This document shows, piece by piece, positions 45,133 through 55,970 of a stretch of DNA of 64,000 bases. Origin of the DNA: Plumapathes pennacea (lineage: Eukaryota > Cnidaria > Anthozoa > Antipatharia > Myriopathidae); assembly GCA_964036295.1 (NCBI GenBank), contig OZ038462.1, positions 28,705,759-28,769,758 on the forward strand, in the 5' to 3' direction. The position numbers were made by a program, and so were the translations under genes. The notes beneath the pieces were generated by a model. That model worked only from the letters and a program-made list of their open reading frames with translations. It did no database searches and was not told where the DNA came from. Numbering within the stretch: the stretch's first letter is position 1; each line of letters starts with the position of its first letter.

Positions 45133-47058
45133 TCCCCGAGCGAAGCGAAGCGAAGTGAGGGTAATAATCACGGCGCTAATGCAGCAAAATCGCTTTGTGT
45201 GGAGACTCCAAGCGAGTCGCCATCTCGAAATTTAATGTTCGTCATTCTGTCAGTCTGTCAGTCTGTCAGTCTGTCATAGGGCGACCTTTTAGGCCAGGCG
45301 CCTAAGCCAATGACGTAATAATAATAATAATTATCGATTAGCCCGGTTCAAACGTCGAACTTTACATGTGCGTGGTTAGTTTTACTGACAATTGTACGCA
45401 ACTGCGTTCACGAAAATGAATTTGAAAACTGAAAAACTTGAAACAGAAAGGTCTCGCAAAGCTCGTCTTCAAAAGAGAAGGGAACAGGCACGGGCAAGGC
45501 GGAATCGTGAAACAGTCGAACAGCGCCAAATACGTCTAGAAAAAAGACGACAACATGATAAACAGAAGCGTGCCGAAGGAACGACTCCGCAAAGAAAACA
45601 GCGCTTGAAAGCGAATCGGAAACTTCAAGAGCAAAAGCGGGCCGAAGAAAAGACTCCGCAGAGAAAACAGCGCATGAATGCCGATCAAAAGTGGCATAAT
45701 ACAAGCGAGCCGAAGAAAACAATCCTCAAAGAGAGCAGCACTTGAAAGCGAATTGGGAACTTCAGAAACAAAAGCGGGCCAAGCAGACGACTCCGCAAAG
45801 AGAATCCAATCGCCAGCGAGTAGTTTTCCGACGTGGCAATGAATCCTCTGAACAAAGTACCCGCAGGTTTCTAGCTCAAAAGGAAGCCAACACTCTACGC
45901 CGACAACAGCGTGCTGCAGTTGTCGAAGAGCGTAAACTGGAAAACTTGAAGCAGAACGGTCTCGCGAAACTCGTCTTCAAAAGAGAAGGGAACAGGCACG
46001 GGCAAGGCGAAATCGTGAAACGATCGAACAGCGCCAAATACGTCAAGAGAAAAGACGGCAAACATATGTTATAACCGACAGCATCATGAACGGAAGCGTG
46101 CCGAAGAAACGGCTCCGCAGGGAACAGCGCTTGAAAGCAAATTAGGAGCTTCAGACGCCGTTTTGTGTTAAACTCAGATACTTATTCAGAAAGGACAAGC
46201 AACAAAGGTCTGTCAGTGAAAATCGAACAATCACCGCGACAAATATATTGTATCCCATATCTTGTGTAACTCGATCACTTCAAGAATGTATTTAAAAATC
46301 TGTATGCTGATCATTTTCCATCGAAGTATTGTTTTAATACGCTTCTGTCGCCACTTTCGGCTACCGTATTCGCTCAGAGCAATCGGAACTTGGAGTCTTG
46401 AATGATTTAGTCAGATGTCTTATTTTTTTCTTTCAAGACTAAGTGTAACAAATGCTGTAATCTGACGCGCGGTGATTGCAGTGAGAATCGTTCACAAGCC
46501 CTGTGAAGTATGACTAGGTCTGAAACCCGTGTATAATTTGAAGTAAACCATTCAAGTTTTGCTTTGATTCTGGGAGAAATCATGCTGTTTTGAGCGAGTT
46601 CACATACAAAACAATTCGAGCTCATTGAATATGCATGCCTGAGTCTGGTGCATGGAGTCCACAGCAAAAAAGAAATTGCACAGGAAGCCTATTTAATTGT
46701 ACTGCCTATGAATACAAAAATGGAAAATCAGTGTTCCTTTTTTCCCGTACTACGGCGGCCGACCAACTTAAAATTTTAGTATTCAATTTTGAGAACGCGC
46801 TTGGCAGACTGTATGAATTAATTTGACGTGCCGACCGTGGGAAATACGTACTTCGTCACGCAATCGACTCTTTTATTCAACGCAAAAGTATAACACACAC
46901 CATTCTTTTTCTCCTTCCTTTTGCGTATAGCACTTGACCTCGAAGAAAAGATTGAGTCAACATTTTGGTAAAACAACGGCTGCTCTTGTTGAGCAGTACC
47001 AAAGTAGAAGTCCAATCAATGGCAGAGCGAGGGGTATCTGCGATTATCGTATTTCTAG
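45133..47058 (+). mobile_element. Helitron family member with STPR remnant
   Basis: A|TCCCCGAGCGAAGCG at the start and TATTTCTAG|T at the end fit the A|TC..CTRR|T rule. Near the start are tandem CTGTCAGT units (45243-45277). The interior is the sister of 30903-32730. Only the STPR segment is coding-like. Confidence 0.78.
45416..46150 (+). pseudogene. STPR-repeat protein fragment, frameshifted
   Basis: Starts MNLKTEKLETERSRKARLQ, then about six 23-residue repeats of the KRAEEKTPQRKQRMNADQK kind. The frame shifts near 45720 and near 45960 and stops by about 46150 with RLKAN. Same length and order as the minus-strand copy at 31740-32473, so both descend from one already C-terminally short element. 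It probably bound DNA when intact (inference from STPR). Confidence 0.6.
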
Positions 47059-47990
47059 TTTAATGGTAAATAAGATAATAATAAGTTAATGAAAATTAAT
47101 GATAAATATATTACTAGATTCTGGATTCCGGATTCCTGCTTTTCCAGACCGCCCGAATCATCAGCTACTTAGCTTTCACTCATGCCGCTTTAACAAAAGC
47201 AGGGAAGACCAGCAGGCGATTATATCGAGAATATTTGTCCCTGAATGCCTCGAAGTCGTCAAAAGCTCAAGGTTGATATCCGACTATCCGAGCCCAATGT
47301 TCGCTCCACAAGCGTGATGCACGCCTTTGTTGTCACAGTATTCAAACGTCTGCAGCTCATTTCGATAGAGATTAATTTCGTATCGACCCAGAATTTTGCA
47401 TTAAAGCTTAATGCATAGCGCGTAACTTCTGAGATGGCTTTTTTCATACGAAGCAACTTCACCACTGGGCAGATATACCGTAATGGGAAGTATCATGTTT
47501 TAGTGTGCTGCAGAGATAAGTCTAAAAAGCTGTCAATTACAGCTACTTGAAGATATTATCACTACGTTCAAACTGTCGCGCTGCAAGCAAAGTCTAATGC
47601 ACATTGCAAACTAAGTCGAACGCATACTGCATACTAAATCGAACGTGGCAATGCAAACTAAATCGAACGCGCACTGCAAACAAAATAAAAATGTGTGCGC
47701 GCGCAAGTGTATGAGGAGGCCTGGAACTTCCTGCAACTGCCTGTGAGGTTGTCCGATCTTTGACCGATTGTGCAGGCTTACTGTCAACACTCAAGCACAC
47801 CCTGCTTACGTAGGTAGTTTGCTTCCTGCGATTTGCGTTGGAGATTTGCCCTTCCTTAGGCGGAGATTTGCGTACAGGATCTGTCCTTCCTTGGGTGGAG
47901 AAGGGGGGGGGGGGGGGGGGGGCAGGCCTACACATCTCCAGTCGTGAATATTTTTTGCGCCTTTATATTTTTGCTCTGACGAGCATGTCT
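47059..47990. other. Spacer with short tandem repeats
   Basis: 47310-47420 resembles 3280-3365 (TTGTTGTCACAGTA.TCAAAC). 47590-47690 has about four ~26-bp units with AACTAAATCGAACGC. Poly-G run 47887-47922. No supported gene. Confidence 0.45.
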
Positions 47991-48372
47991 TTAAGAGATT
48001 TGCCTGACGGCTGGTATTGTGTTACGAGCGGCAAGATCCTGTTGTTCGCTCTTGACAAGTCCCAACTGCCTTTCTGTAAAAACCACATCAAAGATTGTTC
48101 TCTCTACTAGGTGGTTGGGATAACCTCTTGATTTAAGGCGTGTTTTGAAATTTGCGACATGCTCTTCAAATGTCGTTTTTGAAGAGTTTGTTCTTAGGAG
48201 TCTTAGGGTTTCCCCGTAACGCCTGGTGGTTGGCAAGAGGAGAAATGCGTGTATTGAAAGGTTTTAGTTGGCTTAAAATGGGTGCGAACATCAAAGGTAG
48301 ATTGATTGAGAAAGCGTTCACCTTTGTAAACGGTGGTGTCCAGAGATTTTCATTTCTAGTATACAATACCAC
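47991..48372 (-). pseudogene. Penelope-like/RT-connector fragment
   Basis: Minus-strand reading gives YGETLRLLRTNSSKTTFEEH, then FKTRLKSRGYPNHLVERTI and a further FTERQ. The GE.LRL.R.NSS, RGYP..LVE and FT.R order is what I know from the region after RT in Penelope-like retroelement proteins of cnidarians. The upstream frame (48166-48372) carries ENLWTPPFTK but is shifted. No catalytic core, no GIY-YIG seen. Confidence 0.5.
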
Positions 48373-48833
48373 TGCGAAATAAAGGCTACTTGATCGAATG
48401 GAAGAAATATTTCAACGTGCACTGTACGATAAGCCGAAGCATTTTGACAACTGTCACGCTCGCGCGGAGCATACTACATGTAATATACTCACAGACGCAT
48501 GAGTCGAGTTTTAAGCCCTGAGAATGAATATTTTCGTCACAAAAACGGATATACTTTCGGCGAAGAAACTTTACAAAACTGCTACAGTATGTACGAGGCA
48601 ACAGATGTCATGTACAGTGTAAAGCATAAATCATCATTGTTTACGGCTAAAGTTCGTCATGGCTTTGGTGTTCCGTTTTCGGCCTGGTATCTTTCCAGAA
48701 GTATTTCGTGTCGCCACAGAAAGTTCGTTAGGACTAAATAATTACGGCGACAGAGTTATTTGCAATCCTGTAGCGGCAGCCATTAAATATAATCGAATCA
48801 ATCACTATTTGTTTACGGCTATGACGGTGAACT
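48373..48833. other. Spacer with an unassigned 81-codon frame
   Basis: Frame 48499-48741 starts MSRVLSPENEYFRHKNGY; I see no family motif. Confidence 0.3.
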
Positions 48834-50492
48834 CATGACGAGCCGCATGCCTTGACAACGGCCTTTCGGTGGGGACAAATTGTCCCCACCGCCCGTGGAG
48901 TGCGGTCTGCTTGGTATGAATGACAGAGGTGTAAACTCCAAACCATTAGCACAGTCGGTGTGCCAATAATCACTTTGTCCTGAATTAGAAATTGTAATTT
49001 TAGCCGGCAATCGTGCTCTGGGGTGCCTTTCTCACTCTATAACTGAAGTCGCGCTTGTGTGGCGAAAATTATCAGTCGGCATCTAACGAAAGAGCTTGAT
49101 GCCCAGTGAAAAAAATCTTATCCCCGAACGAAGTGAGGGAAATACTCACGACGCTAATGCAGTAGTATTATTGCCTTATCGGAGACTCCAAGCGTGTCGC
49201 CATCTCGAAATCTAATGTTCGTGTGTTTGTCCGTTTGTGGCATACGACCTCGTCCCAAGGCCCTCCGCGTCGAGCGACCACAGCAGGCGAGGTTACATCG
49301 GCAGCTTAACTGTAAACCGCCATTTTCTTGGTGACATGCGGTAGAGTACGAACTTAAGTGATTTTGTACAACAAGATGCAGATACAAGGCCAAGCAGTTC
49401 GACGGACGGCTGTAAATTGCCCGGATATTTTGCCAGTGCATGGGAGGCAAGCTTTACTAGACGTAAAACGGATTCTTTAAGGCCCAACTGGTCGACCTGA
49501 ACACAATCCTAGACGCCAGTATTGTGTTAAAACGCAGACACTTCTTCAGAAAGGAACAGCAAAATACAATCGGTGGAAATCGAACAATCACTGTGGCAAA
49601 TTTCACCTTTCGCAATAACAGGAATGCAGTTTTCAGAATCCAAGTTTGACAAGATGACAACACAATACAATGGAAAGTGGAATTTTCGTACTGTATGAGG
49701 ACTGCTCTATACAGTGTATTTTGAAATCATTGAAGACGTAAACAATAGTGTTTTGGTTTTGTTTCCTTTGCTGGAAAAGAGCTAAAGCTATGGCTTTCAG
49801 GAACCGGTGAGTTTTGAAAATTTAATTCAATTAACGTTAAATACACTTTTGTTAAACGACGGTCGTGTTATCATTGGTATTTCAACAATTGCCGTATATT
49901 TTGTCGTTTGATGCCCCGGTAACTGTGATGAAGGCCAATTAGGATTATACTGTGATCTTTTCCCTGGTTTTCAAAGCTATTTCAGAGTGCCTTCGTGCAA
50001 GATAGGCCACATCGAAGTTTTCGACGCCATTTTGTTGAGTAGGCAACACGTTTCTAGCGCGGTTACAAAGCCCCATACAAACCTCTCTTGGACCGGCGGC
50101 TCGACTACGATGTCTGCTAAATAAAGTAAATTTTGACACGCTTACAGATCAGGTCTTCAAGGAGCCGCTTTGTCAGGTGAAGGTGAGTCCATTACTTACA
50201 TTTTGTGCGGTTTTCCGCCAGGTCCGATGGGTTTGAAGCATGTTTCAGTCGATTTTCCCGTGCTGTTTACATCACTCCACGTGGTTGATATTCAACCGTG
50301 TCAACAGGTGGTTGTTTAAATTGGCAACAAAACGACACTTGTGCTATTTAAACCCTATTTCAAGTGCTAAACCTTATTAAATTGCAACTTTACGATAAAA
50401 AATGAAGAACAACTCAGACATTTGAGTACATGTAACTGACAAGATTAGGTAGAAAAAGCTCCTTTTTGGGTGTTTTTCTTTTTCATTCAGAA

Positions 50493-51385
50493 ATGTCTGA
50501 GAAATCCAAAAGTACAAAGAAAGCACATTGCTGTGTTGGAGGATGTAACAATGATGGAAGATACCCCCAAGCATGGAAAGTCCACTCCCATGTTAAAGAA
50601 ATGAACTTTTTCAAATTTACAAACAATAAATAATTTATTGTTGATAAATTTGAAAAGGCCTGTATGGATAGCAAAGATAAGCAAAGGACGTGCTGAGTTC
50701 AGTCCTGGGAATGGAACATTTGTCTGTGCTAACCATTTCTTGGAAGGAAGACCAACAGCAAGAAATCCAAATCCAACATTGTTTTTGACACCCACCGAGA
50801 ACAAGAATGACAGCAGCCCCAAAAAGAAAGCACGAACAGAAAGGTATCAAAGCTGTGAAAGCTACAGCTCTGCAGGCTCTATAACTGTCACAGTAACAGA
50901 CACTTCTTCTGAAATTGAGCCCATTGTTTCTGATGTAGGAGTTATTAATCATTCTGGAGATGTCCCTGCAGTGCCTTGCCGACCAGATTTGACTTTTGAA
51001 CAGGTCTCCAGGGAGGGTGCAGTAAGATTCTATACAGGTCTCAATGGAACAGAAATGTTCCAAGAATTGTTCGAACATCTTAGGCCTAAAGCTTCCAATA
51101 TGACCTACTGGAGGGGAGAAAAATAGAATCTAGGAGAGCAAATACAAGAACGCAACTCAAATTGGATGTCTTATATATTTAATGTATGCTGTATGAAGCA
51201 GCTGGTGCTGATGCACCAACTCTAAAACATGGACCAAAGAGAAAATTAGAGCTCGAACAAGAACTTCTTTTAACTTTGATGAGGCTTCGACTAGGAATGC
51301 TCATTGAGGATCTGTCCTTTAGATTCAAAATAGCCAATACTACAACAGTGGAAACATTTAGCACTTGTGATGTTGCTTTCAGTAA
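50493..51385 (+). pseudogene. THAP-type transposase remnant
   Basis: After an acceptor-like TTTCATTCAG (50490) the frame starts MSEKSKSTKKAHCCVGGCNN and gives the first Cys pair of a THAP C2CH finger. It stops at 50633, then resumes in another frame from 50638 with the rest: a Trp, then VCANHF (the Cys-x2-His) and LTP. A Ser-rich linker runs to 51126. After another break, LELEQELLLTLMRLRLGMLI and FRFKIANTTT (51186-51385) match the helix-turn-helix before the DDE core in THAP/IS4-like (DDE_4) transposases. The DDE core is gone: at about 51385 the sequence runs into the antisense SAP frame. Confidence 0.68.
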
Positions 51386-51788
51386 ACCAGATAGTGTCTA
51401 CAAAATTACTTCTCCAGTATGAGAATGCCTTCTGAACCTTATACTTGCCAACATACTCTAGATCAAACTCCTTTTTGGCCATGATGTAAGTAAAAAGTTT
51501 TCCCAAGTCTACTGGTGGCCATTTAGTAGTGTCATCTACCCAACTGGCAGGAGGAATTTTTTGGGGGTCTTGTAAACCATACTCTTTGAGCCGTGATTCA
51601 TGTTCACTTTTCAAACTTGCAATGTGCACCTCTTGGGGTACCTTGATGGGCAATTTCAGGTCACATTCTGAGAAGGCTTTTGCTACCAATTCAACTTTCA
51701 ATCCAGAAGTAGAAAGACCCCTCAATGCAAGGTAGTCTTTAAGATTTCGAACACTAAGTGATAAGAAGTCATCATATGTTTCCATCAC
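51375..51788 (-). pseudogene. SAP-domain protein fragment
   Basis: METYDDFLSLSVRNLKDYL then LALRGLSTSGLKVELVAKAF is a SAP DNA-binding motif at about residues 12-40. WVDDTTKWPPVDLGKLFTYI and FDLEYVGKYKVQKAFSYW follow, as in SAP plus SWIM/YqaJ proteins that I recall as abundant in cnidarians. The SWIM and YqaJ parts are missing; the frame ends against the transposase remnant. Confidence 0.6.
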
Positions 51789-52894
51789 ATATGCAGATCT
51801 GAAAATGAGAAATCACATCAAAGTTTTCAATGCCTACTCAACAAAAATATCTTTTTTAATGACAATGAAATTTATTGTATTTCCTTGTTCTTTAACAAAG
51901 GACTCCGAGTCTGTGTCAGTAGGTGCGGGGCATTCTAAAGTTAGTCCGGACATGCTCTTGATAGAGTGTGAGGTCAAGCTAATTGAAAAGGACACCAAAA
52001 CAAGCCAAATCGTCTTCATGGAGGGATCAACAGAAGGGCCGAATATTGACATGCTCTTGTTGTGGGTTGTCCACAGTTGAAATAAAGTGCCCTTACAGTA
52101 TCAGAGAGTTTTCTTTTACTACAAGATGGCTGGACGACTGTAGACTTCCTTCACAAGACAGATGGTAAGATATACACTGATGTAAACAGCACGGGAAAAT
52201 CGACTGAAACATGCTTCAAACCCATCGGACCTGGCGGAAAACCGCACAAAATGTAAGTAATGGACTCACCTTCGACTGACTAAGCGGCTCCTTGAAGACC
52301 TGATCTGTAAGCGTGTCAAAATTTACTTTATTTAGCAGACATCGTAGTCGGGCCGCCGGTCCAAGAGAGGTTTGTATGGGGCTTTGTAACCGCGCTAGAG
52401 ACGTGTTGCCTACTCAACAAAATGGCGTCGAAAACTTCGATGTGGCCTATCCGATTCCTGACATGTTTGCATAATTTCATTGACAGTCTGACACATGCTG
52501 TGAAGTTTTGTCGCCGCGTTTGTTGGCACACTGTATTCAAGGATAAAATGTAACCGGGTTAAAATGCTTTTGCTTTTTGAAGGCTATTAAAGTAGAAAAT
52601 ATCCGGCCACTGCTTTCCAAATTAAACAATGTGTCTACTAGCGGGACCCCCGTAAGATACTCGCTCAACACAATCGCACTTTGTATTATTTAGTGACCGG
52701 GTTTGCTCGCTCAATAAAATCGGACCTTGTATTATTTAGTGACTTGATTTCTTTTTTCTGTCAAAGATTTTAAAATCGTCAAACTGCGTTTGAAAAGTTG
52801 TTGTGTTCAAAATTGAATCCCTGCCAAAATTCACACGATTCCGAGACTTCGAAAGCGTGTAAACAAGCGACTCGCTTTGACGGTTCTAAATTTG

Positions 52895-52895
<1 letters not shown>

Positions 52896-52927
<32 letters not shown>
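52896..52927. repeat. (CA)n microsatellite
   Basis: About 16 CA units in the Helitron; absent from the same region of the 3.5-kb Helitron near 40730. Confidence 0.9.
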
Positions 52928-52931
<4 letters not shown>

Positions 52932-54968
52932 CAAGCAAACGTATGTGGTTAGGATAAAGCATTGGCTGGAGAAATCGCGGCTTTTCTTGAAATTCATAAA
53001 AACTTCGGTGTCCAAGATCGACTTTGCTTGGCTTTCAAGCCTCGGGAGTATTCTGTAGTTGCGTGTAAATGTTTTCTCAGCGAATTTTGAAGTTCAGCTA
53101 GTTTCTACGAAAACTGCAGACTGTACACGTTGTCTGAACTAAACCAGACTTCGTGTGACAAAGATTTTTTTTAGCGGCCGACTGGTGACGTCGCTACAAA
53201 AATTTAAATAATCTCCGAACGGAAAATAAACAAGAATCCCGCTTTCCGAAAACCCACAACTGAGCGAGGGGATATCTGCGATTATCGTATTTCTAGTTAG
53301 TTTTCCGCCAGTCACAAACAATGTCATTGATTTGACTTCACTTCCGTGCAATATTTCCTCACAAAGATTCGCGTCGAAACACGCACTTCCTGAGAACATT
53401 ACAGTGATCAGGTAGTCGCCGAAACATTCAATGAATGGTTTCTATGCACCGCAATCAAAATGCTATAATATGTCCGCTCAATCTCTTCCCTGTTATGTCA
53501 CGTTATCGAGTTTTATGACTGAATCAGCTGCTAGCAAACAATGTGCCGAATCGAAAATCAATTTTTGTAAATCCGCCGGAATTTCAAATTAGATGCTGAA
53601 GCCGTTATCAAAATCTTACAAAAGACTGTTTCAAGTTTAGTTATCAGTGAAAAATGTCCCGCGGTATTTATCCAATAACACCAGTCGATTCAATCAGGCT
53701 TATCCACATCAGGCAACTCTCAGCTGTCATGAAATCAGCATGATAGCATCCAGTTCCTGTTTTAGGAATAAAATTACATTCGCGGGGCATTACTATTTTA
53801 CGCGGGAAGGACAAGATGCAGGATTGAGAGGGCTAGCGAATCGCTTGTGTAGTCATAATCGGTTGAGGGTAAGCTATCGCTATTTCAGTTAATCCGCGAG
53901 ATTTATTCGGGCCGATTTCCCGTGTGTACGTTCTGGCCACATGTTTGGTTTTGTGGCCGGATCTTGCTCTGTAATTGTTTAGCTGCAAATTTCAGGATGG
54001 TTAGATATATTAGTTTAGACTTATGTTTCTTGAAGTATGGCTCATAGCTTTAAAAATTATATTTTGAAGTGATTGTGGCTCTTTTTGTGTGACGGCCAGA
54101 TCCGTTCAATCGGTGGTTTTGAGCGAACCATATTACTGCGAGATCACCTCGCGAACGAAGCCCAGGGTACTTATCAAAGGTCCCTCGGCCCGCGTATAGT
54201 ATTATCTGATCACAACATGGTTACTTGTAAACTCGCGCAGGTCCAAAGGTTTATATAGTCATAGCGAAAGATTAAGTTTAACTTTCAAAACTGGTCGATG
54301 TTTGGACATTGCAGGCAGCTTTATGAAATGTATTTTACTCATTGCGGCAAATGGTATGGTTCAAAGCTAAATTAAGCGTTGTTAGGAGAACACAAGACAA
54401 CTCCGGGCAGACTCACACAGAAAGTACAAGAGCATTAACTCGTACATGGTCGTTTGAGTCTTCGATCAATTATAGGGCGAAGTATTTATAGTTTGATTGA
54501 AGTTTTGTCGAGAACTCTACTGGTGTTTTCAGTGGTGTTTGGGGGTTTTGAGTTGATCCGCAACCTTGTGCGAAAAAAAGAGAACACCTTGGCTTTCAAC
54601 CGGCTACTATTACTGCGAAATACTATAATTTCGGATACATATTTTACGACTTCGGTTATTACCTGACCTGGCAGAATCTTAGTGCAGCAATGTTCTGAGG
54701 AAGTGTGTGTTTTGGCACGAATCTTTGTGAAGGAACATTGTATGGAAGTGAAGTCAAATTCAGGTAAAATAGCTTGTAGTCGTCCAGTTTCAGCAGTCTT
54801 CTTATCGTTGCGATCGTAAATCAAACAAAACAAGTAAGATCTCGCCTGTGCGAAGTAAACATCTCGGCTTTTTTTGGACCAAATTTCGGCCATTTGGGAT
54901 CTTTCTATTACTACCTGACTCGTAACCCAGAAAAAATAATAATAATAATATGACGAAGATGAAGACAC

Positions 54969-55208
54969 GGGCTCGGTTTTTCGAAAGTCGATTAAGCTAA
55001 TCCAGGATTAACGAAATTCTTTCTCTTAACCTATCTCTCAATAAACTGCAGAGTTTTGTTTGAAGATGGATTGGAAAGCTTGTTCCAGCTTAAAACGTTA
55101 TCAAGAAAGTTGTTGTGGACAAAACTTTCACGTTTTCAGGCTTATAAATGACAAGAAAGTTTAGACCTAATCCAGGATTAGCCTAATCGTGCTTTGAAAA
55201 ACCGGGCC
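54969..55208. mobile_element. 240-bp MITE with ~40-bp inverted ends
   Basis: Left end GGGCTCGGTTTTTCGAAAG and right end inverse GGCCCGGTTTTTCAAAG, both leading to a TAATCC..GGATTA core. Lies directly after block B, which ends in an ATA/AAT microsatellite (54935-54949). Confidence 0.65.
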
Positions 55209-55405
55209 ACGCGGTCTCCAATCCTAAGCTCGTTGGGGTGTAAATATACATCTACACCTAATTCAAAGCAAGCTTGGTATGCTGGGCAAGTGATTGTTTC
55301 ATTGAACATGATCTTAGGACTATAAGTTTCATTGAGTGAACTTTGAGTGAGTGTAGTCGTGTTGCGAGTATCTCCAGTTTTTGTTCGATTCAATGGTTTT
55401 CGTTG

Positions 55406-55434
55406 AAAAAAAAAAAAAAAAAAAAAAAAAAAAA
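55406..55434. repeat. Poly-A run
   Basis: 29 A in a row; could mark the end of a retroposed sequence but no target repeat is clear. Confidence 0.85.
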
Positions 55435-55670
55435 CAGCGCAACGGTCCCAAAGCAAGACAACAACTAAGCTCTGAACTCTTGATATCCGGCTTTCATAAA
55501 CATGTTAAGCGGGCTGACGTTTGCCCCACGGAAAGCTCTCGCGCAAGGCGTACAGCACAAGCGGCTCCTCATGCATGAGCACTTGAAATGTGACAATATT
55601 ACTATAATGAGATTAATTATTGTTTGGAGTCAAGTTCGCGTTTAAACGGAATAAAGTGGCTCAGTTTAAG

Positions 55671-55964
55671 CCTGGGGGGTGGGGTACTCCCATATATGAG
55701 CAATAGGTATGTGCCGCCCCAAAGGGGATCATTTTCAGCATTTTAGTCTGAAATAGGGTATCGATTTTAGCATTTTAGTCTGAAATAGGGTCGGATATTT
55801 TGATATTTGGTCTAAAAGAGGGTCGAAAATTGCACATTTTGGTCTGAAATAGGGTCGAAAATCGCAAATTTCTGGTCTGAAATAGGGTAAGGGTTTTCAG
55901 CCCTGGGCGACACACTCCCACCCAAAATTTTGAGGAGTACCCCCCCCCCCCCCCCCCCCCGGGC
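55671..55964. mobile_element. GGGGTACTCC-type short TIR element with internal 18-bp repeats
   Basis: Ends CCTGGGGGGTGGGGTACTCC and its inverted partner before GGGC; flanked by GTTTAAG at 55664-55670 and 55965-55971. Inside are about five repeats of the type TTTAGTCTGAAATAGGGT. An inverted, decayed relative lies at 63690-63875. Confidence 0.75.
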
Positions 55965-55970
55965 GTTTAA

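Larger units (their letters stand above)
50004..52448. mobile_element. TIR transposon (THAP/SAP type) nested in the Helitron
   Basis: 270-bp terminal inverted repeats (50004-50273, 52179-52448), starting AGGCCACATCGAAG, differ at only a few sites. The other Helitron copy is uninterrupted near 40242-40250. Carries a broken THAP transposase on plus and a truncated SAP protein on minus. Possible 2-bp AT target repeat. Confidence 0.85.
49121..53296 (+). mobile_element. Helitron, 4176 bp, with proven insertion site
   Basis: Starts TCCCCGAACGAAGTGAGGG directly after an A and ends GCGATTATCGTATTTCTAG directly before a T. The unsplit copy joins the flanks as CTTA|TTAG at 6971/6972 with no duplication, exactly the Helitron rule. 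No Rep/helicase gene, so non-autonomous. Holds a nested TIR element (50004-52448) and a (CA)n run. Confidence 0.92.
48834..54919. repeat. Repeat block B, copy split by a Helitron
   Basis: 48834-49120 and 53297-54919 match 6685-6971 and 6972-8597 in order; the 4176 bp between are the Helitron. Confidence 0.9.
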
